Positions 1-7,280 of a stretch of DNA of 8,607 bases are shown piece by piece. The notes beneath the pieces were generated by a model that saw nothing but the letters and a program-made list of their open reading frames with translations, had not been told where the DNA came from and ran no database searches. This stretch comes from an uncultured Alistipes sp. Lineage in GTDB: Bacteria; Bacteroidota; Bacteroidia; Bacteroidales; Rikenellaceae. How positions within the stretch are numbered: position 1 is the first letter of the stretch; every line of letters begins with the position of its first letter. The stretch lies in the NCBI GenBank assembly GCA_947174575.1, contig CAMWJM010000041.1:1-8607 (forward strand). The letters are read 5' to 3'. The position numbers and the translations under genes were made by a program.

Positions 1-1493
1 TTGCCCGGCTCGTATTCGGATTCCTCCAATTCGAGCCAGAGGGGCGAAATCTGCGACTGGGCATAGGGACCCTCCTCGTTGTAGAATTCGACGCTGGCAT
101 ACGGCTCGCTGAACTCCAGCACAGCGGGTTGATAAGCGAACGGAGTTTTATAGGTGAGGTTGTAGGCGACGGGGGCGTTGCTCCAGGCGTCTTCGTACGG
201 CCAGTTGCCGGCGGGAATCTTCGAGAACGAGAAGTATTCGTCGCTGCCCTCGAAAGTCTCGACCTTGATGTATTCGGCGGCGGCGCTGTTCTGCGTGATG
301 GTGCTGACGACGAAGTCGGCATAGGCGTCGGCGACTTTCGAGCCGTCGATCAGCGAGGCGGCGGCGAAGCCCTCGGGTACCTTGGTGCGGGGAATGGCTA
401 CGACGTAGGCCTTGCGGGCGTTGCCGGTGTTGGCGGCGCAGAGGATGCGGAGGTTGTGCGACCAGAAACCGGCGCTCTTGGCGGCCTCGCTCCACTCGAT
501 CGTGTTGTCGAAGCGGATCCACGAAGCGTCGTCGCCCACGCTCAAGGAGCCGTCGGCGTTCTCGACCAGGAGGACGATTCGGCTGCCGTAGGCGGCCTCG
601 ATATTCTTGGTGGTGCCCAGTTCGGGGGTGCTGTAGTTGCCCTGCGAAGCGATGTAGTAGGCGCCGGCGGCGTTGAACTGCTCCTCGGAAGCGAACGAAG
701 TGAAGATGCGGTCGCCGCAACCGGGCATGTCGACGGTGACGGTAGCCACTTCGACGGGGTGCTCGGTGTCGGAAGCGTCGATGAAGACGAGCGACTCGGA
801 GATGTTCTCCCAAGGATATTTCTCGGCATCGGTGAGCAGGAACAGATCGGTCTTGCCGGCCGAACCGGTGGTGGCGTTGGGGATCATCCATTCGGGGTAG
901 TGGCCGATGCTCCAGTCGAAGTTGCTCTCGATGCGGATGCGCTGCATGTAGTTGCACTCGGTGCGCTTGGTGAGCATGGCGAATGACTCGGCGGACGCGG
1001 TCTCATAGGTATAGGCGCCGGTCTCCTCGTCCTGCAGGAAGAGGTTGCCCGATTCGTCGGGATCGGGAGACAGCACGGCGGTGTAGACCGAAAGGGCGCG
1101 TTCGAGGCTGGCGATGGTGAGCTTGGCGATGACGCGGGTCTGACCGGCCATGGTCAGCGAAACCGGGCAAACGCGATCCTCGTCGAAATCGGTCAACTCG
1201 GAGCAGACCACGACGATGGTGGCTTTGCCCGCGGTGCCGTGGAGCGAGTAGACGGTGTGGCCGTCGTCGTCGAACCAAAAGTAGGCGGCTACCTCGTCGG
1301 GGATCGTGGCCTCCCAATCCATGTTCGGGGCGATGTCGAACGAATATCGAGCGCCGGGGGCGATGGTCGTTTCGAACGGCTCGGGGAATGCGGGCGTCCC
1401 TGCGGGATCGGTGTCCGTATCGGAGCACGAAGCGAAGGCGAGGCCGAAACCTGCCAGCAGCAACGCAGCCCGGAGGAAGAAGTTGTTTTTCAT
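1..1493 (-). CDS. Large accessory lipoprotein of the SusCD locus, BACON/Ig-like modules (possibly DUF5003 family), C-terminus off the window
   Basis: The frame is open from the ATG at 1493 to the left edge, giving 497 residues with no stop, so the gene is partial at its 3' end. The N-terminus is a lipoprotein signal peptide: two Lys/Asn-rich starting residues, a hydrophobic core and the lipobox AFASC with Cys23. The residues after the cysteine, SDTDTD, are acidic like the Bacteroidota lipoprotein export signal, so a cell-surface location is likely. Two segments share an N-x-D-W pattern: IAPNMDWEATIP (residues 54-65) and IESNFDWSIGHYPEWM (188-203). The second fits the BACON pattern of small beta-sandwich, ligand-binding modules. 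The segment FDEDR...SLTMAGQTRVIAKL (about 103-125) recalls the DUF5003 family from memory. I see no catalytic motif. It is the last visible gene of the susC-susD-DUF4843 operon, after a 93-bp gap, and is probably a surface binding protein. The family name is tentative; the lipoprotein call is firm. Confidence 0.85.
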   Translation of the reverse strand, partial: MKNNFFLRAALLLAGFGLAFASCSDTDTDPAGTPAFPEPFETTIAPGARYSFDIAPNMDWEATIPDEVAAYFWFDDDGHTVYSLHGTAGKATIVVVCSELTDFDEDRVCPVSLTMAGQTRVIAKLTIASLERALSVYTAVLSPDPDESGNLFLQDEETGAYTYETASAESFAMLTKRTECNYMQRIRIESNFDWSIGHYPEWMIPNATTGSAGKTDLFLLTDAEKYPWENISESLVFIDASDTEHPVEVATVTVDMPGCGDRIFTSFASEEQFNAAGAYYIASQGNYSTPELGTTKNIEAAYGSRIVLLVENADGSLSVGDDASWIRFDNTIEWSEAAKSAGFWSHNLRILCAANTGNARKAYVVAIPRTKVPEGFAAASLIDGSKVADAYADFVVSTITQNSAAAEYIKVETFEGSDEYFSFSKIPAGNWPYEDAWSNAPVAYNLTYKTPFAYQPAVLEFSEPYASVEFYNEEGPYAQSQISPLWLELEESEYEPG

Positions 1494-1586
1494 GATTTTT
1501 GGCTTTTCGTTTAACACTATAATTGAAGAGAACGTTACTTGTTTGAGCTATGCCGAGGCGGGAAAATGTAGTCGAGCGTTTTCTAT
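1494..1586. other. Intergenic gap without clear signals
   Basis: This 93-bp gap separates the DUF4843 gene from the large lipoprotein gene. On the coding strand its last 30 bases are A-rich, which is usual before Bacteroidota start codons. There is no Shine-Dalgarno sequence, no stem-loop with a T-run and no convincing TTTG / TAnnTTTG promoter pair. Read-through from the upstream genes is therefore the simplest reading. Confidence 0.5.
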
Positions 1587-2498
1587 TTACATGCCGTTGT
1601 TGCTTTGGAGGTATTCGGCCTCTTCGTCGCTCACCCATTCGAGGATGTTGTAGAAGTTGCCTACCGTGCCGACCGGGATGCCCAGGTCTTCGACATAGAC
1701 TCGAATCCACAACGAGACATAGCGGTTGCAGGCGTTGAAATAGGAGAGGTAGATCGGACTATGGGTGACCAGAATCCTGTCGTCGCCGTTGATCTGGCCG
1801 AAGACCGACTGCTCGTCGCTGAGCACCTGGTCGGGAGCCATGGAAACCAGGGGCGCCGCAGGGTCGGAGGGGGCGAACTCCAGCTCGACGTCGTAGCCGG
1901 TGAAGAGCCAGTCGTGGAGGATGACGGTATGCTCCTTGCCGGGGTGCGGCTCGGTGCGGATGAGGCGCTGGATGCTCTGGTTCTCGACACCGGGGTAGGC
2001 GTTGAGGAACGTGGAGGTGACGATGCACCAGCCCGAGAAGTCGGCCATGGAGAAGGGGCAGCTTTTGACCATGCCGACCTGCGTGGTGTCGCCGTAGAGA
2101 TCCCAGATCAGCTGCTCGGGCATGACCAGACGCAGGGTGAAGCGGAGCGTGTCGCCGCTGTCGAGCTGGTCGTAGTCGGCATGCACGCGCACCTCGGTGG
2201 TGAGCTTGCCGGCGGGGATGGTGACCGTGTTGGAGAGCAGCCGATAGTGCAGGCGCTCGATGGCGGTGCTGTTGCGGTCGAGGATTTCGACGCCGAAGTT
2301 GCGGTCGTAGTCGCAAGCCTTGGTCGTGGCGATCGGCACGGCGAAGTATTCCTGACCCTGGGGGATCATGTTGACCGACACGGAGTCGGCGAACATGACG
2401 TATTCGGCGGCGGAATAGGTGGTGTGCTGCGTATCGCAGCCGGTGGCCGAGAGGAGCAGCAGACCTGCAAAAAAACGAATTTTTATGGCGTGTTTCAT
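1587..2498 (-). CDS. DUF4843-type lipoprotein of the SusCD locus
   Basis: The product is 303 aa, ATG at 2498 and TAA at 1589-1587. The signal peptide has Lys2/Lys6/Arg8, a Leu-rich core and the lipobox SATGC, giving lipid-modified Cys21. Soon after comes TTYSAAEYVMFADS (about residues 25-38), the N-terminal hallmark of DUF4843 proteins (a Tyr-Ser-Gly/Ala...Tyr-Val-x-Phe pattern). The following strands include DTLRFTLRLVMPEQLIWD (about 119-136), also typical of that family. DUF4843 proteins are small Bacteroidota lipoproteins usually encoded right after a susC/susD pair; their biochemical role is not established. The gene starts 26 bp after the susD stop, so it is almost certainly in the same transcript. 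The frame stays open far upstream inside susD, but the lipoprotein signal fixes the start at 2498. The family call is made from memory of the N-terminal pattern and the genomic position. Confidence 0.88.
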   Translation of the reverse strand: MKHAIKIRFFAGLLLLSATGCDTQHTTYSAAEYVMFADSVSVNMIPQGQEYFAVPIATTKACDYDRNFGVEILDRNSTAIERLHYRLLSNTVTIPAGKLTTEVRVHADYDQLDSGDTLRFTLRLVMPEQLIWDLYGDTTQVGMVKSCPFSMADFSGWCIVTSTFLNAYPGVENQSIQRLIRTEPHPGKEHTVILHDWLFTGYDVELEFAPSDPAAPLVSMAPDQVLSDEQSVFGQINGDDRILVTHSPIYLSYFNACNRYVSLWIRVYVEDLGIPVGTVGNFYNILEWVSDEEAEYLQSNNGM

Positions 2499-2524
2499 GG
2501 GTTTATCCGTCTGAAAGGTTGATG

Positions 2525-4075
2525 CTATTTGTTGCTTTCGTTGGGCTGGATCTCCGAGCCGGGGGCTTCGATCTCGTGCTGGGGGATCGGCCAGACGAAG
2601 AGCGGATCGCCGGGGGCGATCTTCAGCGAACTGCCCTCGGCCTGGGCGTAGCTCTGGGGCGTACGCTCGAAGCCCATGCCCCAACGCTTGAGGTCGTGCA
2701 GGCGGAAGCCCTCCATGTACAGCTCGCGCATGCGCTCGTCGGCGATCTGCTGCTGCCAGTTGTCCTGCGTGAGACCGATGGCGCCGCCCGACTGGAAGCG
2801 CGACTGCCGCAAGGCGGTGAGGTCTTTGGCGGCGGCGGCGAAGTCGGGTGTGGCGGCCCGGCAGTAGGCCTCGGCGCGGATGAGGTATTGCTCGGCCAGA
2901 CGCAGCGGCTTGGGCATGGAGATGTGGAACATGTTGCTCTGGATGAAGTTGCGGTTGCCGTAGTACTTGACCAGCACGGGCCAGTCCATGCCGTTGCCGT
3001 AGCCGATGACGATGCCGTTGGACGAATCGGCGAAGTAGACGGCCTTGCGCAGGTCGTAGCTCTCGTAGGCGTCGAGCACCCATTGCGCGGGGACGTAGTC
3101 GGGGTAGAAATAGGTGTAGTCGCGCGTGAGGTTGAGGAACACCGTACCCAGAGCGCCGCCGTAGGAGGTGGTGGTGAAGCCGATGCGCCAGATGACCTCG
3201 GGGCCGGCGTCGTAGAACCACAGGTAGTCGAAGTAGGTGGTGCCGTCGGAGAGAGCCGTCGCGCGGGCCGAAGCCAGCGAGAAACTCCAGTCGTCGATGA
3301 GCTTCGAAGAGTAGTCGATGGCGGTCTGCCAGTCCTGCATGTAGAGGGCGACGCGGGCGTGGAGCGCCTGGGCGGCGGCCAGCGTGAAGAAGACGGCGTT
3401 GGCTTCGTTCTCGGAGGCGTCGTCGGGAAGCAGCTCCTCGGCCTTGGCCAAATCGTCGAGCACGAGCTTGTAGGAGTCGAACAGCGAAGCGCGCCGCACG
3501 GGTTCCGGCTCGAAATAATGGGTGCGCAGCCGCACGCCCAGCTCGTCGCGGGCCGTGGCGGGGTCGTAGGCCTTGCAGAAGCACTCGATGAGCTTGGAGT
3601 AGCAGAGCGCCCGGATGGCGTAGACCTCGCCGGTGTACTCGTCGAGGTCGGACAGGCGATCGTCGTCGTCGATGTTCTTCTTCACGTCGTCGATGCGGTC
3701 GAGGAAGAAGTTGCAGTCGCCGATGACCGAGTAGAGCGAACCGTAGACGCCCTCGACCTCGGAGGAGGTGGAGCGGACTTTCCACTGCCAGAAATCGCCG
3801 AAAGTGTTGCTGTTGCCCTCGGCGGCGTAGACCAGGTCGGTCTGGATGTCGGGCAGCAGGGTGAGGTAGCCGCTGAAGAGGTAGGCGCTCTTGAGCGAGG
3901 CGTAGATGCCGACCAGGTGCTGCTCGGCGTCGTTGAACGTCTGCATGGCCTCGTCCTCGGGGATGGCCTGCCGCGGGTATTTCTCCAGGCAGGAAACCGA
4001 ACCGACGAGCACGGCGCCGGCGATCAGAACGGATGAAAGGCGCGGGAAAAGGCGCATGAATATGGATTTTTTCAT
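2525..4075 (-). CDS. SusD/RagB family nutrient-binding outer membrane lipoprotein
   Basis: The product is 516 aa, of usual length for the family. A lipoprotein signal peptide ends in VGSVSC with Cys29; Met7 (4057) would also give a normal signal peptide, but Met1 lies only 10 bp after the susC stop and is preferred. The N-terminal half (about 30-300) is the alpha-helical, TPR-like SusD-like domain. The C-terminal RagB/SusD hallmarks are clear: LIRAEAYCRAA (398-408), the ER-x-REL-x-x-EG-x-R-x-x-DLKRWG signature (about 445-466) and FVWPIPQHEIE (493-503), followed by the terminal IQPN near residue 510. SusD proteins form a lid on the outer face of the SusC barrel, bind the ligand and swing to deliver it. 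Ligand type cannot be read from the sequence. The protein should be co-made with the adjacent SusC. Confidence is very high for the family, none for the substrate. Confidence 0.97.
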   Translation of the reverse strand: MKKSIFMRLFPRLSSVLIAGAVLVGSVSCLEKYPRQAIPEDEAMQTFNDAEQHLVGIYASLKSAYLFSGYLTLLPDIQTDLVYAAEGNSNTFGDFWQWKVRSTSSEVEGVYGSLYSVIGDCNFFLDRIDDVKKNIDDDDRLSDLDEYTGEVYAIRALCYSKLIECFCKAYDPATARDELGVRLRTHYFEPEPVRRASLFDSYKLVLDDLAKAEELLPDDASENEANAVFFTLAAAQALHARVALYMQDWQTAIDYSSKLIDDWSFSLASARATALSDGTTYFDYLWFYDAGPEVIWRIGFTTTSYGGALGTVFLNLTRDYTYFYPDYVPAQWVLDAYESYDLRKAVYFADSSNGIVIGYGNGMDWPVLVKYYGNRNFIQSNMFHISMPKPLRLAEQYLIRAEAYCRAATPDFAAAAKDLTALRQSRFQSGGAIGLTQDNWQQQIADERMRELYMEGFRLHDLKRWGMGFERTPQSYAQAEGSSLKIAPGDPLFVWPIPQHEIEAPGSEIQPNESNK

Positions 4076-4085
4076 GATGCTTCGG

Positions 4086-7037
4086 TTAGAAAGTTAGGTC
4101 GAGACCGAAAGTGAACTGGCGCGCGGTGGGGTACTGCGCGATGTAGATGTTGTAGGGACTTTCGGGATCGAGACCCGAGAAAGGCGTGACCGTGAAGAGG
4201 TTCTGGGCCTGGGCGTAGATGCGGATGCCGCTGAAGACCCGGGTTTTGCGCAGCAGCTCCTTGGGGAACGAGTAGCTGAGCATCAGGTTCTTGAGGCGCA
4301 GGAACGAAGCATCCTCCAAGAGGCGGCTGTCGAACTCGGTGAAGACGCCGTGGCGCGGGATGTCGGTGACATCGCCCGGCTGTTTCCAGCGGTCGAGCAG
4401 GCGCCTGGACTGGTTGTAGGAGGCGAAGCGGCCGTTGGACTCGTTGAAATAGCGGTCGTTGTTGATCATCCAGCGGTCGGCGACCCAGCTGAACTGCGCG
4501 GAGAGCGACAGGCCCTTCCATTCGAGCGAGGTGCCGAAGCCGCCCTCCCAGGGGGCGAACTGGCTCTTGCCGATCATGACCTTGTCCTCGTCGCGCAGCT
4601 CGGTGGTAAGTTCGCCGTCGCGGGTATACCACAGGGCGTCGCCGTTGACGGGATTGACGCCGGCGAAGCGGTTAATGTAGTACTCGCCCACGTCGTGTCC
4701 GACGACCAGTTTGCGGCTGGTGTTGGCCATTTCGTACTCGCGCACGCCGTTGTAGAGCGCGGTGATCTTGTTCTTGTTGTAGGAGACGGTGGCGTTGACC
4801 GTCCAGAGGAAATCCTTGGCGGTGATGAGCGTGCCCAGCAGGGTCAGCTCGACGCCGCGGTTGACCATGGTGCCCACGTTGTCCCAGCGGAAGCCGTAGC
4901 CGTTGTCGCTATAGGACTGCGGCACCTCCATGAGCATGTCGGCGGTCTTCTTGTTGTAGAACTCCAGGTCGACCTGCAGGCGGTTCCAGAAGCCGAAGTG
5001 CAGCCCGACGTTGGTCGTCCAGGGTTTCTCCCACCGCAGATGCTCGGAACCTTGCTGCGAGGGCGCGACGCCGGCGTTGCCGATGTAGTCGTAGCCGCCC
5101 GAAACGAGGGCCAGATGCTCGTAGTTGGGGATCGAGGAGTTGCCCGAAGTACCGGTCGAGAGGGAGACGCGAGCATCGGTGAGCCAGCGCGCAGCACGCT
5201 CCATGAAGCGCTCGTTGCGCAGGTTCCACATGAAGCCCGCCGACCAGAAGCGGCCCCAACGGTTGGCCTTGCCGAAGCGCGACGAAGCGTCGGTACGGGC
5301 GGCCAGCTCGACGAAGTAGCGGTTGGCGTAGCTGTACTCGGCGCGGCCGAAGAACGAGAGGTAGCCGTAGTCGTTGTCGCGGGTGTCGCTCCAGCGGGTG
5401 ACGCGCGTGGCGTTGGAGATGTCGGTCAGCTTGTTGCTGCTCTGACCTCTGGCCGAGAGCGAGAAATCCTCGTAGTGGTAGTCGATGCCCTCGTGGCCGA
5501 GCAGGAAGTTGAACGTATGCTTGTCGTCGAGCGAGAAGGCGTAGTTGACGGTGTTGGTGACGGCGAGCTGCAACCCGTCGGTGGAGCTGCGGCTGGCCGC
5601 GCCGTCCTGGAGGTTGGGTGAATATTCGGGGTACGACACCGAGAAACTGGTGGTGTGCGAATAGTCGACGCTGAACTGCGACTTGAGGGTCAGGCCCTCG
5701 ATGGGCATGGCCTCGGCGTAGATGGTGGAGAAGAGCTTGTATTTCTTATAGGTCAGGGGGTTGTTGGCCAGCCACTCCAGCGGGTTCTGACCGTCGCCCT
5801 TCCAGCTGCCGTCCTCGATGGAGGCCAGCGAACCGTCGGCGCGGAACGGGTTCCAGTAGGGCATCATGAACTGCGCAGCCGAGATCGGCGCGACGATCGA
5901 AGGCTGACCCTCGTCGGCCCGCTCGATCTCCTGGTAGTTCAGGGAGGTGTTGGTGCCGATCTTGAGCCACCGGGCGGCCCGCTGCTCGACGTTGGCGCGC
6001 AGCGAATAGCGCTTGAAGCCCGAACCGACGGCGGTGCCCTCCTGGTTGTAGTAGCCGCCCGAGAAGTAGTAGTTCGTCTTGTCGGTGGCGCCGGAGACGG
6101 ACAGCTCGTAGTCCTGCAGCAGGGCCTTGTCGTTGAACACGGCGTCGAGCCAGTTGACGTCGGTGCGGCGCAGCAGGTCGTAGTTCTTGCCCGTGGTCAT
6201 GCCGATCTCCTGCTCGTAGCGGATGCGCTCGTCGGTGTTCATGATATTCCAGTTGGCCTGGGATATTTGCGAGAAACCGACCTGCATGCGGTAGCTGATG
6301 ACGGGCTTGTCGGCCCGGCGGCCCCGCTTGGTGGTGATGACGATCACGCCGTTGGCGGCGCGGGCGCCGTAGATGGAGGTCGACGATGCGTCTTTGAGCA
6401 CCGAGAGCGACTCGATGTCGGCGGGGTTGACGGTGTTGAAGTCGGCGCTCGAAATGGCTACGCCGTCGAGGATGTAGAGCGGCTCGGTGCCGGAATTGAT
6501 GGAGTTGGTGCCGCGGATCTTCATGACCGTGGACACGGACGGCTCGCCCGAGACGGCCATGACCGAAAGACCCGGCACCTGACCCTGCAAAGCCTGGTCG
6601 AAAGCGGCCGTGGGGGTGCTTTCGAGTTTCTCGGTCTTGATCGAGGAGACGGAACCGGCGACGGTGTTCTTCTTGCGGACGCCGTAGGCGATGACCACTA
6701 CGTCGTCGAGTTTCTGGGAATCGCTTTCGAGAACGACGTCGTAGACGAGCTTCGCGGAGCCGGCCGGAACCGTGAACTCGACGCTCTTATAGCCTATGTA
6801 TTGGAAGATCAGTCGGGTGCCGGCGGCCACGGTGATCGAATAGGTGCCGTCGGCGAGCGTACTCACGCCGAGGGTGGGGCCTGCGATCACGTTGACCCCG
6901 ATCAAAGGCTGGTGGTCTTCAGCCGAGGTGACTAAGCCGCTGACTTGGATTCCCCCCCCCGTCTGTGCGTAGCCCGCTATAGGCCCGACGCAGCATAGAA
7001 GCGAGAAAATAACGAGTAGAAGTTTGGCTTTTTGCAT
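4086..7037 (-). CDS. SusC/RagA family TonB-linked outer membrane transporter
   Basis: The product is 983 aa, normal for SusC-like importers. The start at 7037 is chosen because it opens a signal peptidase I signal (about residues 1-24, cut after AGYA). The frame is open further upstream, to an ATG at 7277, but that stretch is Arg-rich, crosses the promoter and terminator, and is not credible. The domain order is a carboxypeptidase-regulatory-like beta domain (about 30-107), a TonB-box-like LDDVVVIAYG (110-119), then the plug with MKIRGTNSIN (172-181), EPLYILDGVA (185-194) and the SusC signature SIYGARAANGVIVITTKRG (221-239). A C-terminal 22-strand-type barrel follows, ending in LDLTF with the usual terminal aromatic residue. 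There is no extra N-terminal STN domain, so signalling to an anti-sigma factor is not expected. It imports a SusD-bound ligand using TonB-ExbBD energy. Codons 26-29 contain a G9 run just after the signal peptide that could shift the frame. Confidence 0.97.
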   Translation of the reverse strand: MQKAKLLLVIFSLLCCVGPIAGYAQTGGGIQVSGLVTSAEDHQPLIGVNVIAGPTLGVSTLADGTYSITVAAGTRLIFQYIGYKSVEFTVPAGSAKLVYDVVLESDSQKLDDVVVIAYGVRKKNTVAGSVSSIKTEKLESTPTAAFDQALQGQVPGLSVMAVSGEPSVSTVMKIRGTNSINSGTEPLYILDGVAISSADFNTVNPADIESLSVLKDASSTSIYGARAANGVIVITTKRGRRADKPVISYRMQVGFSQISQANWNIMNTDERIRYEQEIGMTTGKNYDLLRRTDVNWLDAVFNDKALLQDYELSVSGATDKTNYYFSGGYYNQEGTAVGSGFKRYSLRANVEQRAARWLKIGTNTSLNYQEIERADEGQPSIVAPISAAQFMMPYWNPFRADGSLASIEDGSWKGDGQNPLEWLANNPLTYKKYKLFSTIYAEAMPIEGLTLKSQFSVDYSHTTSFSVSYPEYSPNLQDGAASRSSTDGLQLAVTNTVNYAFSLDDKHTFNFLLGHEGIDYHYEDFSLSARGQSSNKLTDISNATRVTRWSDTRDNDYGYLSFFGRAEYSYANRYFVELAARTDASSRFGKANRWGRFWSAGFMWNLRNERFMERAARWLTDARVSLSTGTSGNSSIPNYEHLALVSGGYDYIGNAGVAPSQQGSEHLRWEKPWTTNVGLHFGFWNRLQVDLEFYNKKTADMLMEVPQSYSDNGYGFRWDNVGTMVNRGVELTLLGTLITAKDFLWTVNATVSYNKNKITALYNGVREYEMANTSRKLVVGHDVGEYYINRFAGVNPVNGDALWYTRDGELTTELRDEDKVMIGKSQFAPWEGGFGTSLEWKGLSLSAQFSWVADRWMINNDRYFNESNGRFASYNQSRRLLDRWKQPGDVTDIPRHGVFTEFDSRLLEDASFLRLKNLMLSYSFPKELLRKTRVFSGIRIYAQAQNLFTVTPFSGLDPESPYNIYIAQYPTARQFTFGLDLTF
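6952..6960 (-). repeat. Homopolymer G9 tract in the 5' coding region of susC
   Basis: The plus strand shows nine consecutive C, so the coding strand reads ACG GGG GGG GGA (Thr26-Gly-Gly-Gly29), directly after the signal peptide. The frame is open on both sides at this length, so the gene is ON as given. With eight G the new frame stops at TAG after Ala34. With ten G it stops at TGA after Gly39. Runs of this length are prone to slipped-strand mispairing in other bacteria; here that is an inference. Confidence 0.95.
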
Positions 7038-7058
7038 TAGAAAAAGTATTTTATGGAG

Positions 7059-7089
7059 CAAAGGAACGAAATAAAAACGAGGTTTCAAA
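7059..7089 (-). promoter_or_regulatory. Putative housekeeping (sigma-ABfr type) promoter of the susC operon
   Basis: On the minus strand TTTG (7089-7086) is followed after 19 bp by TTCCTTTG (7066-7059). The Bacteroides consensus is TTTG at -33 and TAnnTTTG at -7 with about this spacing; only the A at the second position of the -7 box differs. The surrounding DNA is A/T-rich, in contrast to the GC-rich neighbourhood. Transcription would start near 7050-7054, leaving a leader of about 15 nt before the ATG at 7037. No Shine-Dalgarno sequence is present. Confidence 0.6.
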
Positions 7090-7105
7090 ATAAAATCGTA
7101 TATGT

Positions 7106-7126
7106 CGCCCCTTGTTCGAAGGGGCG
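7106..7126. repeat. Perfect 8-bp inverted repeat upstream of the susC promoter
   Basis: The arms CGCCCCTT (7106-7113) and AAGGGGCG (7119-7126) flank a 5-nt loop GTTCG. The near edge lies 17 bp upstream of the -33 box. Neither strand has a T-run right after it, so it is a poor terminator and a better candidate for a protein-binding site or an RNA hairpin. The 9-mer TTCGAAGGG that makes up part of the right arm recurs at 7171-7179. No cognate regulator is visible in the window. Confidence 0.55.
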
Positions 7127-7232
7127 TGCGGACGGGTGTCGGCTGCGGCACTCGTGCATGGAGAACGGATTTCGAAGGGCCGCAAGTATGTCGGGCGCGC
7201 CTTTGCGGGGCGGAACGATACCGCCGGATACG
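7127..7232. other. GC-rich intergenic spacer, no gene seen
   Basis: This part of the rpsU-susC gap shows no credible gene on either strand. Short overlapping frames here are Arg/Cys-rich and lack signal or domain features. The only structures noted are a 5-bp GGCGG/CCGCC pairing around 7217-7223 and the second copy of TTCGAAGGG at 7171-7179. Confidence 0.45.
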
Positions 7233-7259
7233 AAAACAGGGAGCTGCAAAGCTCCCTGT
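7233..7259 (-). terminator. Intrinsic terminator of rpsU
   Basis: On the minus strand a perfect 9-bp stem ACAGGGAGC / GCTCCCTGT with loop TTTGCA is followed by further T residues (TTTT in all, the first being the last base of the stem). It begins 22 bp after the rpsU stop codon. The T-run is short, but the stem is strong and the position is right. It should separate rpsU from the susC operon, which has its own promoter. Confidence 0.8.
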
Positions 7260-7280
7260 CGATGATCGGTGCTGCAAAAA

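Noticed and set aside
129..986. Plus-strand 285-codon frame and minus-strand 269-codon frame in the first kilobase
   Set aside because: Both are shadows. The third minus-strand frame is open through 1-1493 and starts with a convincing lipoprotein signal.
1494..1586. Possible internal promoter before the large lipoprotein gene
   Set aside because: The TATAGTG-like sequence there lacks the TTTG end of the -7 box and has no TTTG at the right distance upstream.
2499..3785. In-frame upstream extension of the DUF4843 gene to 3785
   Set aside because: The extension is Arg/Leu/His-rich and overlaps susD, which has strong family motifs. The lipoprotein signal at 2498 fixes the real start.
2519..4036. 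A 505-codon open frame on the plus strand opposite susD
   Set aside because: It mirrors susD exactly, is rich in Gly/Val/Glu/Asp and has no domain or signal. Long antisense frames are expected opposite GC-rich genes.
4350..6935. Two plus-strand open frames of more than 420 codons (4350-5621 and 5655-6935) opposite susC
   Set aside because: They have the same Gly/Val/Arg/Asp-rich shadow composition, no recognisable motif, and the sense strand clearly encodes SusC.
7038..7277. In-frame upstream extension of SusC to an ATG at 7277
   Set aside because: It would place 80 Arg-rich residues before a proper signal peptide and would translate through the rpsU terminator and the predicted promoter.
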